Assembly: GCF_011745365.1 (NCBI RefSeq)
Contig: NW_024468915.1
Span: 2,892,653-2,956,652, forward strand
DNA: 64,000 bases
Direction of reading: 5' to 3'
Source: Cryphonectria parasitica EP155
Lineage: Eukaryota; Ascomycota; Sordariomycetes; Diaporthales; Cryphonectriaceae
Each line of letters opens with the position of its first letter. Positions within the stretch are counted from its first letter, which is position 1. The notes under the pieces are model-generated. The model was not told where the DNA came from. It made no database searches and saw only the letters and a list, made by a program, of their open reading frames with translations. The position numbers were made by a program, and so were the translations under genes. Below are positions 12,393 through 24,704 of this stretch, piece by piece.

Positions 12393-12838
12393 TGTTATAA
12401 CCCATTCAACATGCAGATCACAGAATAAGCCCCACCAATCAAGGAACCAGGTATCACGATCCAACATCGGGTACTAATCAGAATTATGTAATCCGGATTA
12501 GGATTACTAGCGCAACTATATTAACTATAAACATAGTTAACATATTTAGAAAATAACTATAAGAAATCGAAACATAATCAGAATAGTCAGAACTGAAGAG
12601 CTGAGTATATAAGAATACATTCATTACCATTAGATAGATTCAGTATATAGCTCTTCAGTTATCAATCTAAATATTCAGTTTCATATACTGAGTAGCTTCA
12701 AAAGCAGTAAATACTTGCATTGCTTATTAGAACTTATACAGTTCCGTATTCAAGAACTTAATACTTTAATACTACTCTTATTAGTATAAACCTCTTTGTA
12801 TACTTAGGAATCTTCGGATTGCTGCAATGCTCATTATA
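12393..12838 (+). repeat. A5 5' LTR
   Basis: 446 bp, TGTTATAACC...ATTATA. Contains the inverted arms around the TATA-like region near 12590-12660. Its U3 (with 'actagcgcaactat') differs from that of A10. Confidence 0.93.
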
Positions 12839-12898
12839 TTTTAATAACTCTTATTCAAGAATAGTTCAGTATTATTCTCTTGAGCAATACGGAATACG

Positions 12899-14989
12899 AT
12901 AGCTTCTTTAGAAACCTCTTCGTTCTTACATGCTCCTACTTAGGAAGAACTGATTAACTAGATATATTAGCTTATTCAGCGTATCTAGGATCTGCATGAA
13001 CAATAGCAGGCTTAGAGCGCTATTATCGCTAATTAACAAGCTCAGCTAGCTTAATAAGCTCAACAGATGCAGTTTATCTCTATAGCTACTAATAATACTA
13101 GAAAAGTATATAAAATAAATAAGCCTGCTATATATAACAGCAATCAGAAAATGCTGCATGAATTCCTTACTTACTGCAGAGCATATTTCTTGTACTATAT
13201 AATCCAGTTTACTATGAAATCTGAAAAGATTATCCTTGTAAGAACTCATTTCGAAAAGAATGCTTTCATTTAGTATAAGCCTTCTCTATGCAACTATTTA
13301 AAGTATTAGAATAATTTCAATGCATATATTCAGAGCATTAAGAATATATTCGATTTCTTTGAAAGCTTTAAGAAAGCTTTTAAAGAAATCTTTAATAATT
13401 CTAATGAAGAATATATTACAGCTTAATAGCTTATAAATCTCAGACAGACCAAGTTAGCTTCTGCTTATATAATTAGATTCAAGCAACTCTTAGTACAATT
13501 TCTATAGGAAAACAAGAATCTTATAGAATATTATTATAAGGAGCTTAAGAACGATATTAAAAATGAGATCTTCAAGCAGAATTAGCTAGAGAACTTTGCA
13601 ATATTCTCTAACTAAGCAATTCGCATTAATAATTATTTATATAAATAGCGAATAGAGAAGTTTAAAAAGAAAAGAAGCTAAACTTGAAAGTTTCCAGCTA
13701 ATATAAGCAAGAAATTCTAATACAAGAATAGCAAACAACAAAGCAGTACAGCTCAGAGCAGCACTATATATGCTAATCCCATAGAACTTAATGCTACTAA
13801 CAGACAGTATAGCAAAAGAAATAGCATTATCTGCTACAACTGCAACAAATAAGAATACATTATATATAACTGCTATCAATCTCAGAAGAACAAATAGTAA
13901 CTAGTTCAGAAAGAATGCTAGATAAATATTGCTTAACAACAGAAATCCAATCAACTAAGCAAAAATACTTTCTCGGAGCAAATATTGAATTCTATTAATT
14001 ATAGAAGTCTTAGCTGAATATTCTGCTATAATAATAACTGCTTAATACACCTTTCAGATAAGAAAGATTCAGAATAATTCCCTTAGAAATCTAGATGCTA
14101 CAGGCAGATAGCAACAGCAGAGCAAGAGTATACGCTCAGCACAACTACAAGCAGCAACAACTCGAACTACTCCGATATCACTGAACAAAGCATTCAAGCG
14201 CTGAAGGAAGAGCTTAGCAACAACACTCTTCATCATTCCTCATTACCTATATCAAGCATCATAACCAGGAATATGAACAAGGGATAATATCCTCTTAGTT
14301 ATTAGTATGAATATCTAAACAATACCGAGAATGCCTCTCAGGCAATAGAAAGATTAAGCCAGAACAAGCAATTCAACAATTCACTAGAATCTCTCATAAA
14401 CAATAAACTTAAGAAACCTACAGAAAGGTTTCCCTTCAGCATTGAATAGAATAAGGAAATAATATGAATCGAATATCTTATTTATAGGATAGAATTAGAA
14501 AAGCTTTTCATCTGCATCTCTCTGCAGAATATTAAAGCACGAAAAGATAAGAACTTTCGAATTAGCTTACTTTACAATCTATACTACGAATTAGCTTAAA
14601 TCTTCTGCACCTATTATAGCTGCAGAATGCATTTCTCAGATAAGATACAATACAAATAGTTCCCTATTAGAGAATTAGAACAAATTCTTCAGATTGTTAA
14701 AGAACAGAAATTCTACTTCAGAAAGATTCTCAATAGATAGCACTATAATACATATATTGAGCTACTAAATAATTGCTTCATACAGTATATAAATAAAAAG
14801 ATAGAATAGTAGCAATGCAAAATAATACTTTGTATAATTTATATTAATAATAAGGTTTGCAACTAGCATTAATAGAAGAAAGATTAGAAATAATAATAAT
14901 ACAGGCAAAAGCAAGCTAAGAAGCTTGCTTAAGAAGCAGCAAAGCAAGCTTAAAAGAATAAGCAGTTCTTAATAAACTCAAAAGAATAG
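12899..14989 (+). pseudogene. A5 gag
   Basis: 697 codons from the decayed start (ATA 12899-12901) to TAG 14987-14989, against 702 in A10. Same order: Gln/Ala-rich N-terminus, capsid-like region, CCHC knuckle about 13830-13875 (CYNCNK...; knuckle His lost), Lys/Ala/Gln-rich tail about 14905-14950. The pol frame begins in the overlapping -1 frame at the decayed slip site (CTCAAAA, 14977-14983). Stops are RIP-type. Confidence 0.82.
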
Positions 14990-17900
14990 AATTGCTTATA
15001 AAGAGACTGCAGATGATCAGACCGGAATAGTTCCTATATGAAGCTTCTAGAATAGATTATGCTTATATCAAGTTCGATATATACATTCAAGAATATAAAT
15101 ACAGCGCATTATTGAATAGTAGCGCTTAAAGAAACTTTATATCTCTATATATTATTAATTAAGTATAATTACAATGGAAATAGAAGAAGCGCTCATATAC
15201 TTTCAGCATTATAGAAGAATAATCTATTGCATATAACTAAGAAGTAATCAATAAAAAGACTAATTATTTACCTATCTTAATTCAGAAATACGCAATTCAG
15301 ATTTCTTTTAATATCACAGATATAGCACAGCATAAGCTAATTATAGAACTTCCATAGCTTAAGAAGCATAATTCTCGAATTAATTGAACTACTAGCCAGA
15401 TCTCATGAGAACAAGCCATACCCAAAGAAATAATTACAATTAACAGCGCAGAATCGAAGCTAGTAATTAAAAAACATTCAGAAAAAGAAGCTTTATACAA
15501 CTTCCTACATACTTTCAAATCAGCAGAGCTAGCAGTTCAAGAAAAAGAACCTAATAACAAGCAAACCCAAATAGTGCCAGAATGCTAATAGATTAGCAAA
15601 ACAACAGAAGCAAGACCCTCAGCAAGTCGGTTTGCTCCGGAGCAACAAGAACAAGCTTCAGAATGTGGATTATAAACTCATACAGGAAAAACCTCAAAAC
15701 TAAGCCCTCAAGCGCTCAGTTCAGCTTGAAGCAAATGCTTAAAGCTTTCAAAAACATCACCAAAAACAACGAGCGAAAAGAAGCATGCTCAATAGTATCT
15801 ACTATTCCTTCAGATAGCAGAAACAGTATAAGAATCAGAATCAATACTTGTAAACATATTACAAGAATATTACAAGTTCAAGAAACTATTCCAGAAAGAA
15901 TTGGATACAGGATTGCTAGAATACAGCCTATATAACCATAAGATTCTGCTACAAGAAGGAAAACAGCTCAAATTCTTTCTTATCTACAGATTAGATAAAG
16001 CATAGCTAAAAGCATTTAGAAAGTATCTCAATAAGAATCTTAAGAAAGAATATATACAATCATTGCAATTATCAGCAGAATACCCTATCCTGTTTATATC
16101 TAAGAAAAACAGCAAGCTTAAGCTATATATTAATTACAGATAACTTAACAATATTATAATTAAAAACCAATATCTATTGCTACTTATTAAGAAACTATAA
16201 GATAGATTGCAAGAAGTATAATAGTTCATAGTTCTGAATCTGAAAGAAGCTTATAATCTGATCAGAATAAAGAAAGAAAAAAAATAGAAAACTGCTTTCA
16301 GAATACACTATGAATACTACAAATATTTAGTTATGCTTTTTAATCTAACGAATGCTCCAGCTTTATTCCAGAAAATAATCAATTATATTCTATGCAAGCA
16401 TCTGAATCAGTTCATTATTGCTTATCTTAACAACATTCTTATCTATTCTCGAATACTTGAAGAATATAAGAAATATATAGAAATAGTATTATAAATGCTT
16501 CAAAATGCAAAACTCCTTGTAAAACTTACAAAGAGTCATTTTTATATACAAAAAGTTAATTATCTCGAATTCATAATCAAGCTGGAATGCATCAAGCTAT
16601 AAAAGAATAAGATAGAAGCTATTAGGAACTAGCTAATTTTCAAAAATATTAAGAATATTAAATCTTTTCTCAAATACATCAACTTCTACAGACAGTTCAT
16701 TAAGAACTATAGCCGAATTACATATTCTCTTACAAATCTTATCAAAAGAAATCAACCCTTCGAATAAATCCTCAAAGCACAAGAAGCTTTTAATAAAATC
16801 ATCAAGCATATTATCTTAGAGCTAATTCTGTATAAAGCAGATCTCTATAAATCTTTTGAAGTTAAGATTAATGCATTAGGATATGCACTTGAAGAACAAC
16901 TTAGCTAGCAAGATAATCAAGAGCATCTAAGAATTATAAGCAACTTCTTAAAGAAGTTAAATAGCTTGGAAATCAACTACAGAATTCCTAATTAGAAACT
17001 TATAGCAATAATAAAAACCTTCAAGAAATAGCAATACTATTTTATTAGCATATAATATCTAATCATAGTTCATTCGAATTATAAGAATCTAATTATATTC
17101 ATAACAACTAAGGTTTTGAATAAGCAATAAGTTAGATAAGCAGAATTCCTCTTATAGTTCAATTTCAAGATTATATACTGCAAAAGCTCAGAAAATAAAT
17201 AAGCAAATATTCTTAGCAGAAAATCAAACTATCGAAATGCAGATTTCTCGAATATACAGAACATCTTCGCTCAAAACGAGTTGGGAAATCTTATCAATGC
17301 ATATAGAGAACTGAATGCTGCTCTCAGAATCAGATCTTCAGAAAGAGATTCAGAATTAATAATTCCAAATGAACAAAACAATTATATTAAGAATATATAT
17401 AATGCATCTGCATACAAATACCAGAGAATTAGAGCAATCTATAAATATATTAAAAAATACTAGAATCTATTAGATTTTAGAAAAAGAATTGGAAATATTC
17501 TATAATAATGCAATATCTGCAAGAAGAATAAAGCGGAAAAATATAAGCTTTACGAATTACTGCATCTCTTATTAATATTTATAATTATTTAGCAATTTAT
17601 CAGTTTAGACTTTATTATCAAGCTATTTCTTTTATAAGAACTCTTAATTAAAATGTAATATAATAGCATTCTAATAATGATTTGCAAACTAAGCAAGTAT
17701 GCTTATTTTCTTTTTTACAAGAAAAGCAGTATAATAGAGGAATTTGTATATGCATTCTTTAGAATAATTATTGCTAATTATAGTATATTAGAAGAAGTAA
17801 TTTCTAATAGAAATAGAAAGTTTAATTCAAAATTTTGAACTTTACTTATAAAATAACTTGGAATATATTACAGAATATTCACAGCATTTTACTTATAAAC

Positions 17901-18651
17901 AGATAAACAGATAAAAAGAATGAATTAAGTTATTAAATAATACTTATAATACTATATCAACTAGAAACAGAACAACTGAATTAATCTATTATCTCTTGCA
18001 TAATTCGCTTATAATAGCGCAGATATAAGTATAACAAAGAAATCATTATTCTTTATACTTTATAAATATAATCCAACAGCTTATTACAAAGCATTGCTGA
18101 AAGCAGATGCAGAAGCTGCAAATAAAAGAGTTAAGAAGATTAAGAAAGTTCAGAAAGAATTTCAATCAGAACTACGATTTACTCAGAAACGAATAATATA
18201 ATATGCAAACTCTAAAAGAATTGAGAAACTAATCCTATAGAAAGAAGATAAGATTTATCTACTTCAGAAAAACATTAAAACAATCAGATCCAGCAACAAA
18301 CTCGATTATAAGAAGTTAGAATTATTCAAAATCTTGCAGCAGATTTCTCCGATTAATTACAAATTAGCATTATTTTATAGAATAAGAATATATTCAGTTT
18401 TTCACATCTTACTGCTAAAACCAGCAGTATAGGAAATATCAGCGGATAATACAGCAGAAGTAGAAAATAATGAATCAGAGTATGAGATAGAAAAGATTCT
18501 CAAGCATAGAAATATGAATAGCACGAGAGAATATCTTATCAAATAAAAGAATTATTCAGCAAGCAAAAATTCATGGAAATTACAGAAGAATATTAAGAAT
18601 GCTTAAGAAAGAATAGCTGAGTATTGGAAAAGAAAGAAAACTAGTATCTAA
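14983..18651 (+). pseudogene. A5 pol (protease, RT, RNase H, integrase, chromodomain)
   Basis: 1223 codons from the slip site to TAA 18649-18651, exactly the same length as A10 pol. Reverse transcriptase: YLNN at 16423-16434 stands where YxDD is required. RNase H about 16845-17225, integrase zinc-binding CNIC-like about 17505-17530, core about 17600-18060, chromodomain about 18480-18640 with its central Trp codon lost. The equal length together with many RIP stops shows decay by transitions alone. Confidence 0.88.
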
Positions 18652-19268
18652 GACAATTGTTCCGCTCCGAACCAAAACCCAGAAGCCTCGGGAATCTTAC
18701 TCTTCAGAAAGCTCAACTAATCTATTACAGAATCTTCCAAATCTACGAAATTCCAATCAAAATCTTCAAAGAAAGAATCCTTAGCTACAATAACAGATTC
18801 CTCTGCTACAACAGCCTGCATTTCAGCAGTAATATGCATCCTTTCAGCTTCAGCCTTCTCAGCTTCTATATAATCTAATTCCTTTATGCAAATAATATTA
18901 TAATGCAGAGTATATTTCATCTTCTCAAACTATATCCGCTTCTATTAATACAGATAGAGAAGCTTGATCTTCCTCTTCTCAATCTCATTTTCCAACTTTC
19001 AATGTTAAGTAGCAATATTGCAAAGCTTCTCGGGAGAAGAGCTCATAACATCGCACTTGAAGCAGCCTAGTTGAATGCATTCGATATAACGAGAAGAGCC
19101 TTCAGAAAATACCTTGCAGAACTCGAGATTATAATTCTTGCAATAGGAATAAACGAATATCTCAATAAAATTTTCCAAGAAGCAGGAAACTAAGAGATTG
19201 CAATCTTGGATACTCTTTGGAATGGAAGAAGGTTTACAAATACGGAATTTGTTGATTCTATTCGATAT
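18648..19268 (-). pseudogene. A5 antisense ORF
   Basis: 207 codons on the strand opposite to A5 pol, stop TAG at 18648-18650 sharing CTAA with the pol stop. Start decayed to ATA (19266-19268). The Cys-rich segment (YSYCKNYNLEFCKVFSEG then ECIQLGCFKCDV) matches A10 (SSRCAECVRLGCSRCDV); then comes a coiled-coil-like part and the conserved end FDWNFVDLEDSVID...GAEQLS. This is the family A accessory protein; function unknown. Confidence 0.78.
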
Positions 19269-19360
19269 CTCAATTAGGAAAGCAAGATTATATATATAAA
19301 GAACTTGTTAGAATACTTATAGAAGATTGTTGAGAATAATAACTGATAGAAGAGAGATAA

Positions 19361-19806
19361 TGTTATAACTTATTTAATATACAGATTACAGAATAAGCTC
19401 TACCAACTAAGGGATTAGATATTACAACTCAATGTTGAGTATTAATCAGAATTATGTAATCCGGATTAGGATTACTAGCGCAACTATATTAACTATAAAC
19501 ATAATCAATATATTTAGGAAATAACTATAAGGAATCGGAATATAGTTAGAATAGTCAGAACTGAAGAGCTGGATATATAAGAACATATTCATTACCAATA
19601 GATAGATTCAGTATATAGCTCTTCAGTTGTTAATCTAAGTATTCAGTTTCATACACTGAATAGCTCCAAAGGCAGTGAATACTTGCATTGCTTATTAGAA
19701 CTTGTACGGTTCCGTATTCAAGAACTTAATACTTTGATACTGCTCTTGTTAGTATAAACTCCTTCGTGTACTTAGGAATCTTCGGATTGCTGCAGTGCTC
19801 ATTACA
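19361..19806 (+). repeat. A5 3' LTR
   Basis: 446 bp, same length as the 5' LTR, differing by transitions. It is preceded by the purine-rich AGAAGAGAGATAA, a likely polypurine tract. Confidence 0.93.
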
Positions 19807-19811
19807 TTAGT

Positions 19812-20087
19812 CTTCTTATTGATTATTTCTTAATTGTATGCAATAGATTATTCTTTTATAGTGCTAAGAGTATATAAGCATTTCTTTCATTTCCATTATA
19901 ATTATATCTAATTAATAATATATAAGAATATAAAGTTTCTTTAAGCGCTACTGTTCAATAGTGCGCTATATTTATATTCTTAAATATATATATTAAACTT
20001 GATATAAGCATAATCTATTCTAGAAGCTTTATATAGAAATTGTTTCAATCTAATTATCTATAGTTTTTTTATAAGCAATTCTATTCT
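19812..20087 (-). pseudogene. A4 pol, N-terminal remainder beyond A5
   Basis: Continues A4 pol after the TTAGT duplication. Contains the stretch before and including the protease-like region. Adding it to 9015-12392 gives exactly 1218 codons. Confidence 0.75.
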
Positions 20088-22171
20088 TTTAGATTTATTA
20101 AGAACTATCTATTCTTCTAAGCTTGCTTTGCTACTTCTTGAGCAAGCTTCTTAGCTTGCTTTTGCTTATATCATTATTATTTCTAATCTTTCTTTTGTTA
20201 ATACTAGTTGCAAATCTTGTTATTGATATAAATTGTATAAAGCATTATTTTGCATTACTACTATTTTATTTTCTTATTTATGCATTATATAAAGCAGTTG
20301 TCTAATAATCTAATATATATATTGTAGTGCTATTAGTTGAGAATCTTTCTAAAGCAGAATTTCTATTCTTTAATAGCTTAAAGAATTTGTTCTAATTCTC
20401 TGATAGGAAATTATTCATATTGCATCTTATCTAAGAAATGCATTCTGCAGCTATAATAGATATAGGAAATTTAAGCTAGTTTGTAATATAGATTGTAAAG
20501 TAAACTAATCTAAGAATTTTCATTTTATTATGCTTCAATGTTTTGCAAGGGAATGCAAATGAAGAGCTTTTCTAATTCTATTTCATAAATGAGATATTTA
20601 ATTCATATTATTTTCTTATTCTATCTAATGCTAAAGGAAAATCTTTCTGTAAGCTTCTTGGATTCATTGTTCATGAGAAACTTTAATGAATTATTAGATT
20701 ATTCGTTCTAGCTTAATCTTTCCATTGCTTGAGAAATGTTTTCAGTATTATTTAGATATTTATATCAATAATTAAGAGAATATTATTCTTTATTCATTTC
20801 TCTAATTATAGTATTTAGTATAAATAATAGGAAATAGCGAAAAGTATCGTTATTAAGCTCTTCCTTCAGCGCCTGAATACTTCATTTAGTAATATCGGAG
20901 CAGTTCGAATTATTGCTGCTCGTAATTATGCTAAGCGTATACTCTTGCTCTGCTATTGCTATCTGCTTGCAATACTTAGATTTCTAAGGAAACTATTCTG
21001 AATCTTTCTTATTCAAGAAGTATATTAAACAGTTATTATTATAGCAGAATATTCAGCTAAGATTTCTATAATCAACAGAATCCGATACTTGCTTTAAGAA
21101 AATATTTTTGCTTAGTTGATTAAGTTTCTATTATCAAGCAATATTCATCTAGCATTCTTTCTGAACTAGTTATTATTTGTTCTTTCGGAATTAATAGTAG
21201 TTGTATATAATATATTCTTATTTGTTGCAGTTATAGTAAGTAATACTATTCTTCTTGCTATACTGCTTATTAGCAGTATTAAGTTCTATGAAATTAGTAT
21301 GTATAGTGCTGCTCTAAGCTATACTGCTATATTGATTGCTATTCTTGTTTTAGAGTTTCTTGCTTATATTAGCTGAAAATCTTCAAATCTAGCTTCCTTC
21401 CTTTTTAGATTTTTCTATCTGTTATTTATATAGATAATTATTAATATGAATAGCTTGATTAGAAAATATTGCAAAGTTTTTCAGCTAATTCTGCTTAGAG
21501 ATTTCATTTTTAATATTATTTTTAAGTTTCTTATAATAATACTTTATAAGATTCTTATTTTTTTATAGGAATTATACTGAGAATTGCTTGAATCTAACTA
21601 TATAAGCAGAAGCTGATTTAATCTGCTTGAGGTTTATAAGCTGCTAAGCTGTAATATATTCTTCATTGAAATTATCAAAGATTTCCTTGAAAGCTTTTTC
21701 GAAGCTTTCAAAAGAATCAAATATATTCTTAGTAATCTGAGTATATGCATTAGAATTGTTCTAATGCTTTAAGTAATTGTATAGAGAAAGCTTGTACTAG
21801 ATAAAAATATTCTTTTTGAAATAAGTTTCTGCAAGAATAACTTTCTCAGATTTCTTAGTAAATTAAGTTTTGTAGTACAGAAAATACGCTCTATAGTAGA
21901 TAAGAAATTCATGTAGCATCTTTTAATTGCTATTATATATAGCAAGCTTATTCATTTTGTATGCTTTTCCAGTGCTACTGATAATTGCAGAAATAAATTG
22001 CGCTTACTAAGCTTATTAAGCTAGCTAGATTTATTAATTAGCAATAATAGTGCTCTAAGCTTGCTATTATTTATATAGATTCTGAATATGCTAAATAAGC
22101 TAATATACTTAGTTAATTAATTCCTTCTGAATAAGAATGCGCAAGAATAAAAGAGTTTCTAAAGAAGCTAT
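20081..22171 (-). pseudogene. A4 gag
   Basis: 697 codons from the decayed start (22169-22171) to TAG read from 20081-20083, the same length as A5 gag. The zinc-knuckle region lies about 21180-21240. The open hydrophobic frame at 20123-20305 on the plus strand is the antisense of the Lys/Ala/Gln gag tail. RIP stops throughout. Confidence 0.8.
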
Positions 22172-22231
22172 CGTATTCCGTATTGCTCAAGAAGATAATA
22201 CTAAACTATTCTTAAATAAGAATTATTAAAA

Positions 22232-22720
22232 TGTAATAAGCATTACAGCAATCCAAAGATTTCTAAGTATACGAGAAGATTTATACTAACAAGAGCAGTA
22301 TTGAAGTATCAAAATCTTGAATACGGAACTATACAAGTCTTAATAAGCAATGCAAATATTTACTATCTTTGAAGCTACTCAGTATAGAAGATTAAATATT
22401 TAGATTGATAACTGAAAAGCTATATATAATGATCTGTTTAATGATAATGAATATATGATTATATATTCAGCTCTTCAGTGTAGCTTGCTGATGCTTACTG
22501 AGGCTTACTGCTGCTCAGTGATGCTTACTGAGGCTCACTGCTGCTCAGTGGTGCTCACTGAGGCTCGGTGAGCACAGGTGAGCTCTTCTGATTGGTTAGC
22601 CTGTAATCCTAATCCTGGATTACGTAATCCTTGTGGGTTGTCTAATGTTGAGTTATAACACCTGGTCCTTGTTTGCCTGTGACCTGTTTTCGTGATCTGC
22701 ATGTTGGATGGGTTATAACA
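22232..22720 (-). repeat. A4 5' LTR (right, reverse strand)
   Basis: 489 bp, TGTAATAAGC...ATAACA, less RIP-damaged in its U3 end than its partner. It is followed by the CAAAC duplication. The 62-residue open frame inside (22535-22723, minus) is not considered a gene. Confidence 0.93.
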
Positions 22721-22725
22721 CAAAC

Positions 22726-23162
22726 CCTAACTAATCATCTTCGCACTACAATTGCGCAGAGAACGTTTCTGTTTCTGCAAATGCATCAAACGAGCTGTTA
22801 CCTTGCTTAATTTAAACTGAAGCTCGAAAAGAACTTTCTCTGCATCCAACTCCTCTTAATCTAAACAATCAAGCTTAGTAGTAATACAAAATACTATCAG
22901 AGGAATCAAAAAGCGAACAAGAAATAACTCAGAAAAGAATAAACTCATAAGCATTTACCGGAATACCGGAACTATTGCAGAAACAACTCTAGCAAATACA
23001 ATAGGAATACCTTTTAGTATCTTTCATCATCTTATACTCCAATTCCTTCGAAATACAGAAAGAACAAAGCATAACTTCAAAATCTTAGAGATTGATAGTT
23101 AGAGAAAGCTGAAGATATTATTCAGATTTTCGAGAAAGAGACTTTTCGATTCTATTCAACAT
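22726..23162 (-). pseudogene. A3 antisense ORF, N-terminal part
   Basis: Starts at the ATG read from 23160-23162 (MLNRIEKSLSRKSE). Contains a clear Cys pattern: CSFC, then KMM, then a second Cys group (YCIC...CFC), very like A7. A Lys/Gln-rich helical segment leads to the A4 insertion point. Joined to 7582-7763 the length is 619 nt, so one single-base indel has occurred; the frame changes around 22860-22900. The Cys pattern resembles zinc-binding clusters. Confidence 0.7.
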
Positions 23163-23254
23163 CTCAATTAGGAAGGCATAATCAAGCTTATGAATAGCTT
23201 GCCAGAAAACTTACAGAAGTATATTAAGAATAATAACTAATAGAAGGAAGATGA

Positions 23255-23700
23255 TGTTATAGCTTATTCAATATATAAGTTACAAAACAAGCTCTGCTAA
23301 CAAGGAACCAGATATTACAACCCAACATCGAATAATCATCAGGAATTACATAAGCAAGAATTAGAGTTGAATTACAATAACACAGATAAGCTGCTTACTG
23401 AATCACTATAATACAGATTACAGATCATAGTAAGCTGAGTAAGCTATAATGAAGAGCTGAATATATAAGAATATATTCATTATCAACTAGATAAATCATT
23501 ATATATAGCTCTTCAGTTATTAATCTAAGTATCAGATTACTCTCTACTCTAATAGCTCTAAAAAGCAGTGAATATTTGCATTGCTTACTAAGACTTGTAT
23601 AGTTCCGTATTCAAGAATTTGATACTTTGATACTGCTCTTGTTAGCATAAACCCCCTTTGTATACTTTGGAATCTTTGGATTGCTGCAGTGCTCATTATA
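23255..23700 (+). repeat. A3 3' LTR
   Basis: 446 bp, TGTTATAGCT...ATTATA, preceded by purine-rich AGAAGGAAGATGA. U3 is a further distinct class (about 23330-23450). Confidence 0.9.
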
Positions 23701-23965
23701 GATATACAGAATATCTTTGCTCAAGACAAGTTGGGAAACCTTATCAATGCATATAGAGAACTGAATGCTGCTTTCAGAATTGAATCTTCAGGAAAAGATT
23801 CAGAATTAATAACTTCAGACAAACAAAACAAATATATCAAAAATATATACAGCGCACTAGCATATGAATACTAGAGAGTTAGAATAACTTATAAATATAT
23901 CAAAAAATACTGGAGTTTATTAAGCTTTAGGAAAAAAATTGAGAATATTCTATAACAATATAATA
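23701..23965 (+). mobile_element. A6: fragment of a forward family A element (pol tether before integrase)
   Basis: Reads in one frame as the segment between RNase H and integrase (DIQNIFAQDKLGNLINAYRELNAAFRI...), matching A10 44873-45120. It is bounded by the 3' LTR of A3 on the left and the LTR of A7 on the right, so it is the deepest host layer visible. Confidence 0.85.
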
Positions 23966-24422
23966 TGTAATGAGCACTGCAGCAATCCGAAGATTCCAAA
24001 GTATACAAAGGGGATTTATGCTAATAAGAGCAGTATCAAAGTGCCAAATCCTTAAATACAGAACTATACAAGTCTCAGTAAGCAATGCAAGTATTTACTG
24101 CTTTTGAAGCTATTAGAATAGAGAGTAATTTAATACTTAGATTAATAACTAAAAAGCTATATACTAAATCCATTTAATAGTAATAATCATATTCTTATAT
24201 ATTCAGCTCTTTAGTATAAATCACTATTTAATAGCGCTCTGCAGATCACTGCAGTAATCCGAGTAAGCTTAGTAAGCTATACTTTTGATACTTCTAGTAA
24301 TCCATCTCTATCTTCTTCCTAAATTATATAATCAATGCTTTATTAGAACATTGGATTCTTGATATCTAGTTCTTATTACTTGTAATCTGTTTTGTAACCT
24401 ATATATTGAATGAATTATAACA
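23966..24422 (-). repeat. A7 3' LTR
   Basis: 457 bp, TGTAATGAGC...ATAACA. U3 (about 24225-24310) has its own sequence, including 'gcagatcactgcag' and 'gagtaagcttagtaagc'. Confidence 0.87.
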
Positions 24423-24514
24423 TTATCCCTCTTCTATCAATCATTATTTCCAATAATCTTTTGTAAGTATTCTGGCAAGTTTTCTGTATGCATAATCTTG
24501 TCTTTCTAATTAAG

Positions 24515-24704
24515 ATGTTGAATAGGATTAAGAAATCTTTTTCCAAGAAAACTGAATAGTATAACCATCTTTTCCTAGCTATTGATTAGTTTGGTTTTGA
24601 GATTATATCTTGTACTGTTTGCACTTTCTGAAGCCTGATATGCAAGATGATGAATAATGCAAAGTATTATTCTCAGTATATTCATTATGCTTATTCTTGT
24701 AATA
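24515..24704 (+). pseudogene. A7 antisense ORF, N-terminal fragment
   Basis: ATG at 24515 (MLNRIKKSFSKKTE), followed by SCTVCTF, then LICKMMNNAK and a decayed second group ending YSCN. With A3 this gives a Cys pattern of C-x2-C, then C-KMM, then a second cluster. It is interrupted by A8 after 63 codons. Three RIP-type stops. Confidence 0.65.

Larger units (their letters stand above)
12393..19806 (+). mobile_element. A5: complete family A element, TSD TTAGT
   Basis: Forward copy, 7414 bp, with two 446-bp LTRs (12393-12838, 19361-19806) and TTAGT on both sides (12388-12392, 19807-19811). Gag 12899-14989, pol 14983-18651, antisense ORF 18648-19268. Not interrupted. RIP is intermediate: clearly more decayed than A10, with stops in every gene and the first ATG of gag and of the antisense frame both changed to ATA. 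Confidence 0.95.
7764..22720 (-). mobile_element. A4: full-length family A element, contains A5, TSD CAAAC
   Basis: Reverse-strand copy with both LTRs exactly 489 bp (7764-8252 and 22232-22720), flanked by CAAAC at 7759-7763 and 22721-22725. It is interrupted by A5 at 12393-19806. Net length is about 7.5 kb. It carries the antisense ORF (8344-9018), pol (9015-12392 plus 19812-20087) and gag (20081-22171). Its U3 and antisense-ORF variant match those of A11, so these two form a subfamily. Confidence 0.93.
5800..23700 (+). mobile_element. A3: family A element interrupted by A2 and A4
   Basis: Forward-strand copy. The left part is missing from view because A2 (and A1 within it) sits in its pol. 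Visible: pol from RNase H to chromodomain (5800-7613), the first part of the antisense frame (7582-7763), then A4 (7764-22720, TSD CAAAC), then the rest of the antisense frame (22726-23162) and the 3' LTR (23255-23700). Sequence right of 23700 is integrase-proximal sequence of a further forward copy, A6, so A3 is inserted in A6. Confidence 0.87.
23966..24704 (-). mobile_element. A7: 3' end of a family A element, interrupted by A8
   Basis: Reverse-strand copy: 3' LTR 23966-24422, then the polypurine region and the first 63 codons of its antisense ORF (24515-24704), where A8 inserts. The rest lies beyond A8, outside the window. It is preceded by TAATA (23961-23965). Confidence 0.83.

Noticed and set aside
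22535..22723. 62-residue reverse ORF in an LTR
   Set aside because: Lies wholly in the A4 LTR U3 minisatellite and is not kept in the partner LTR.
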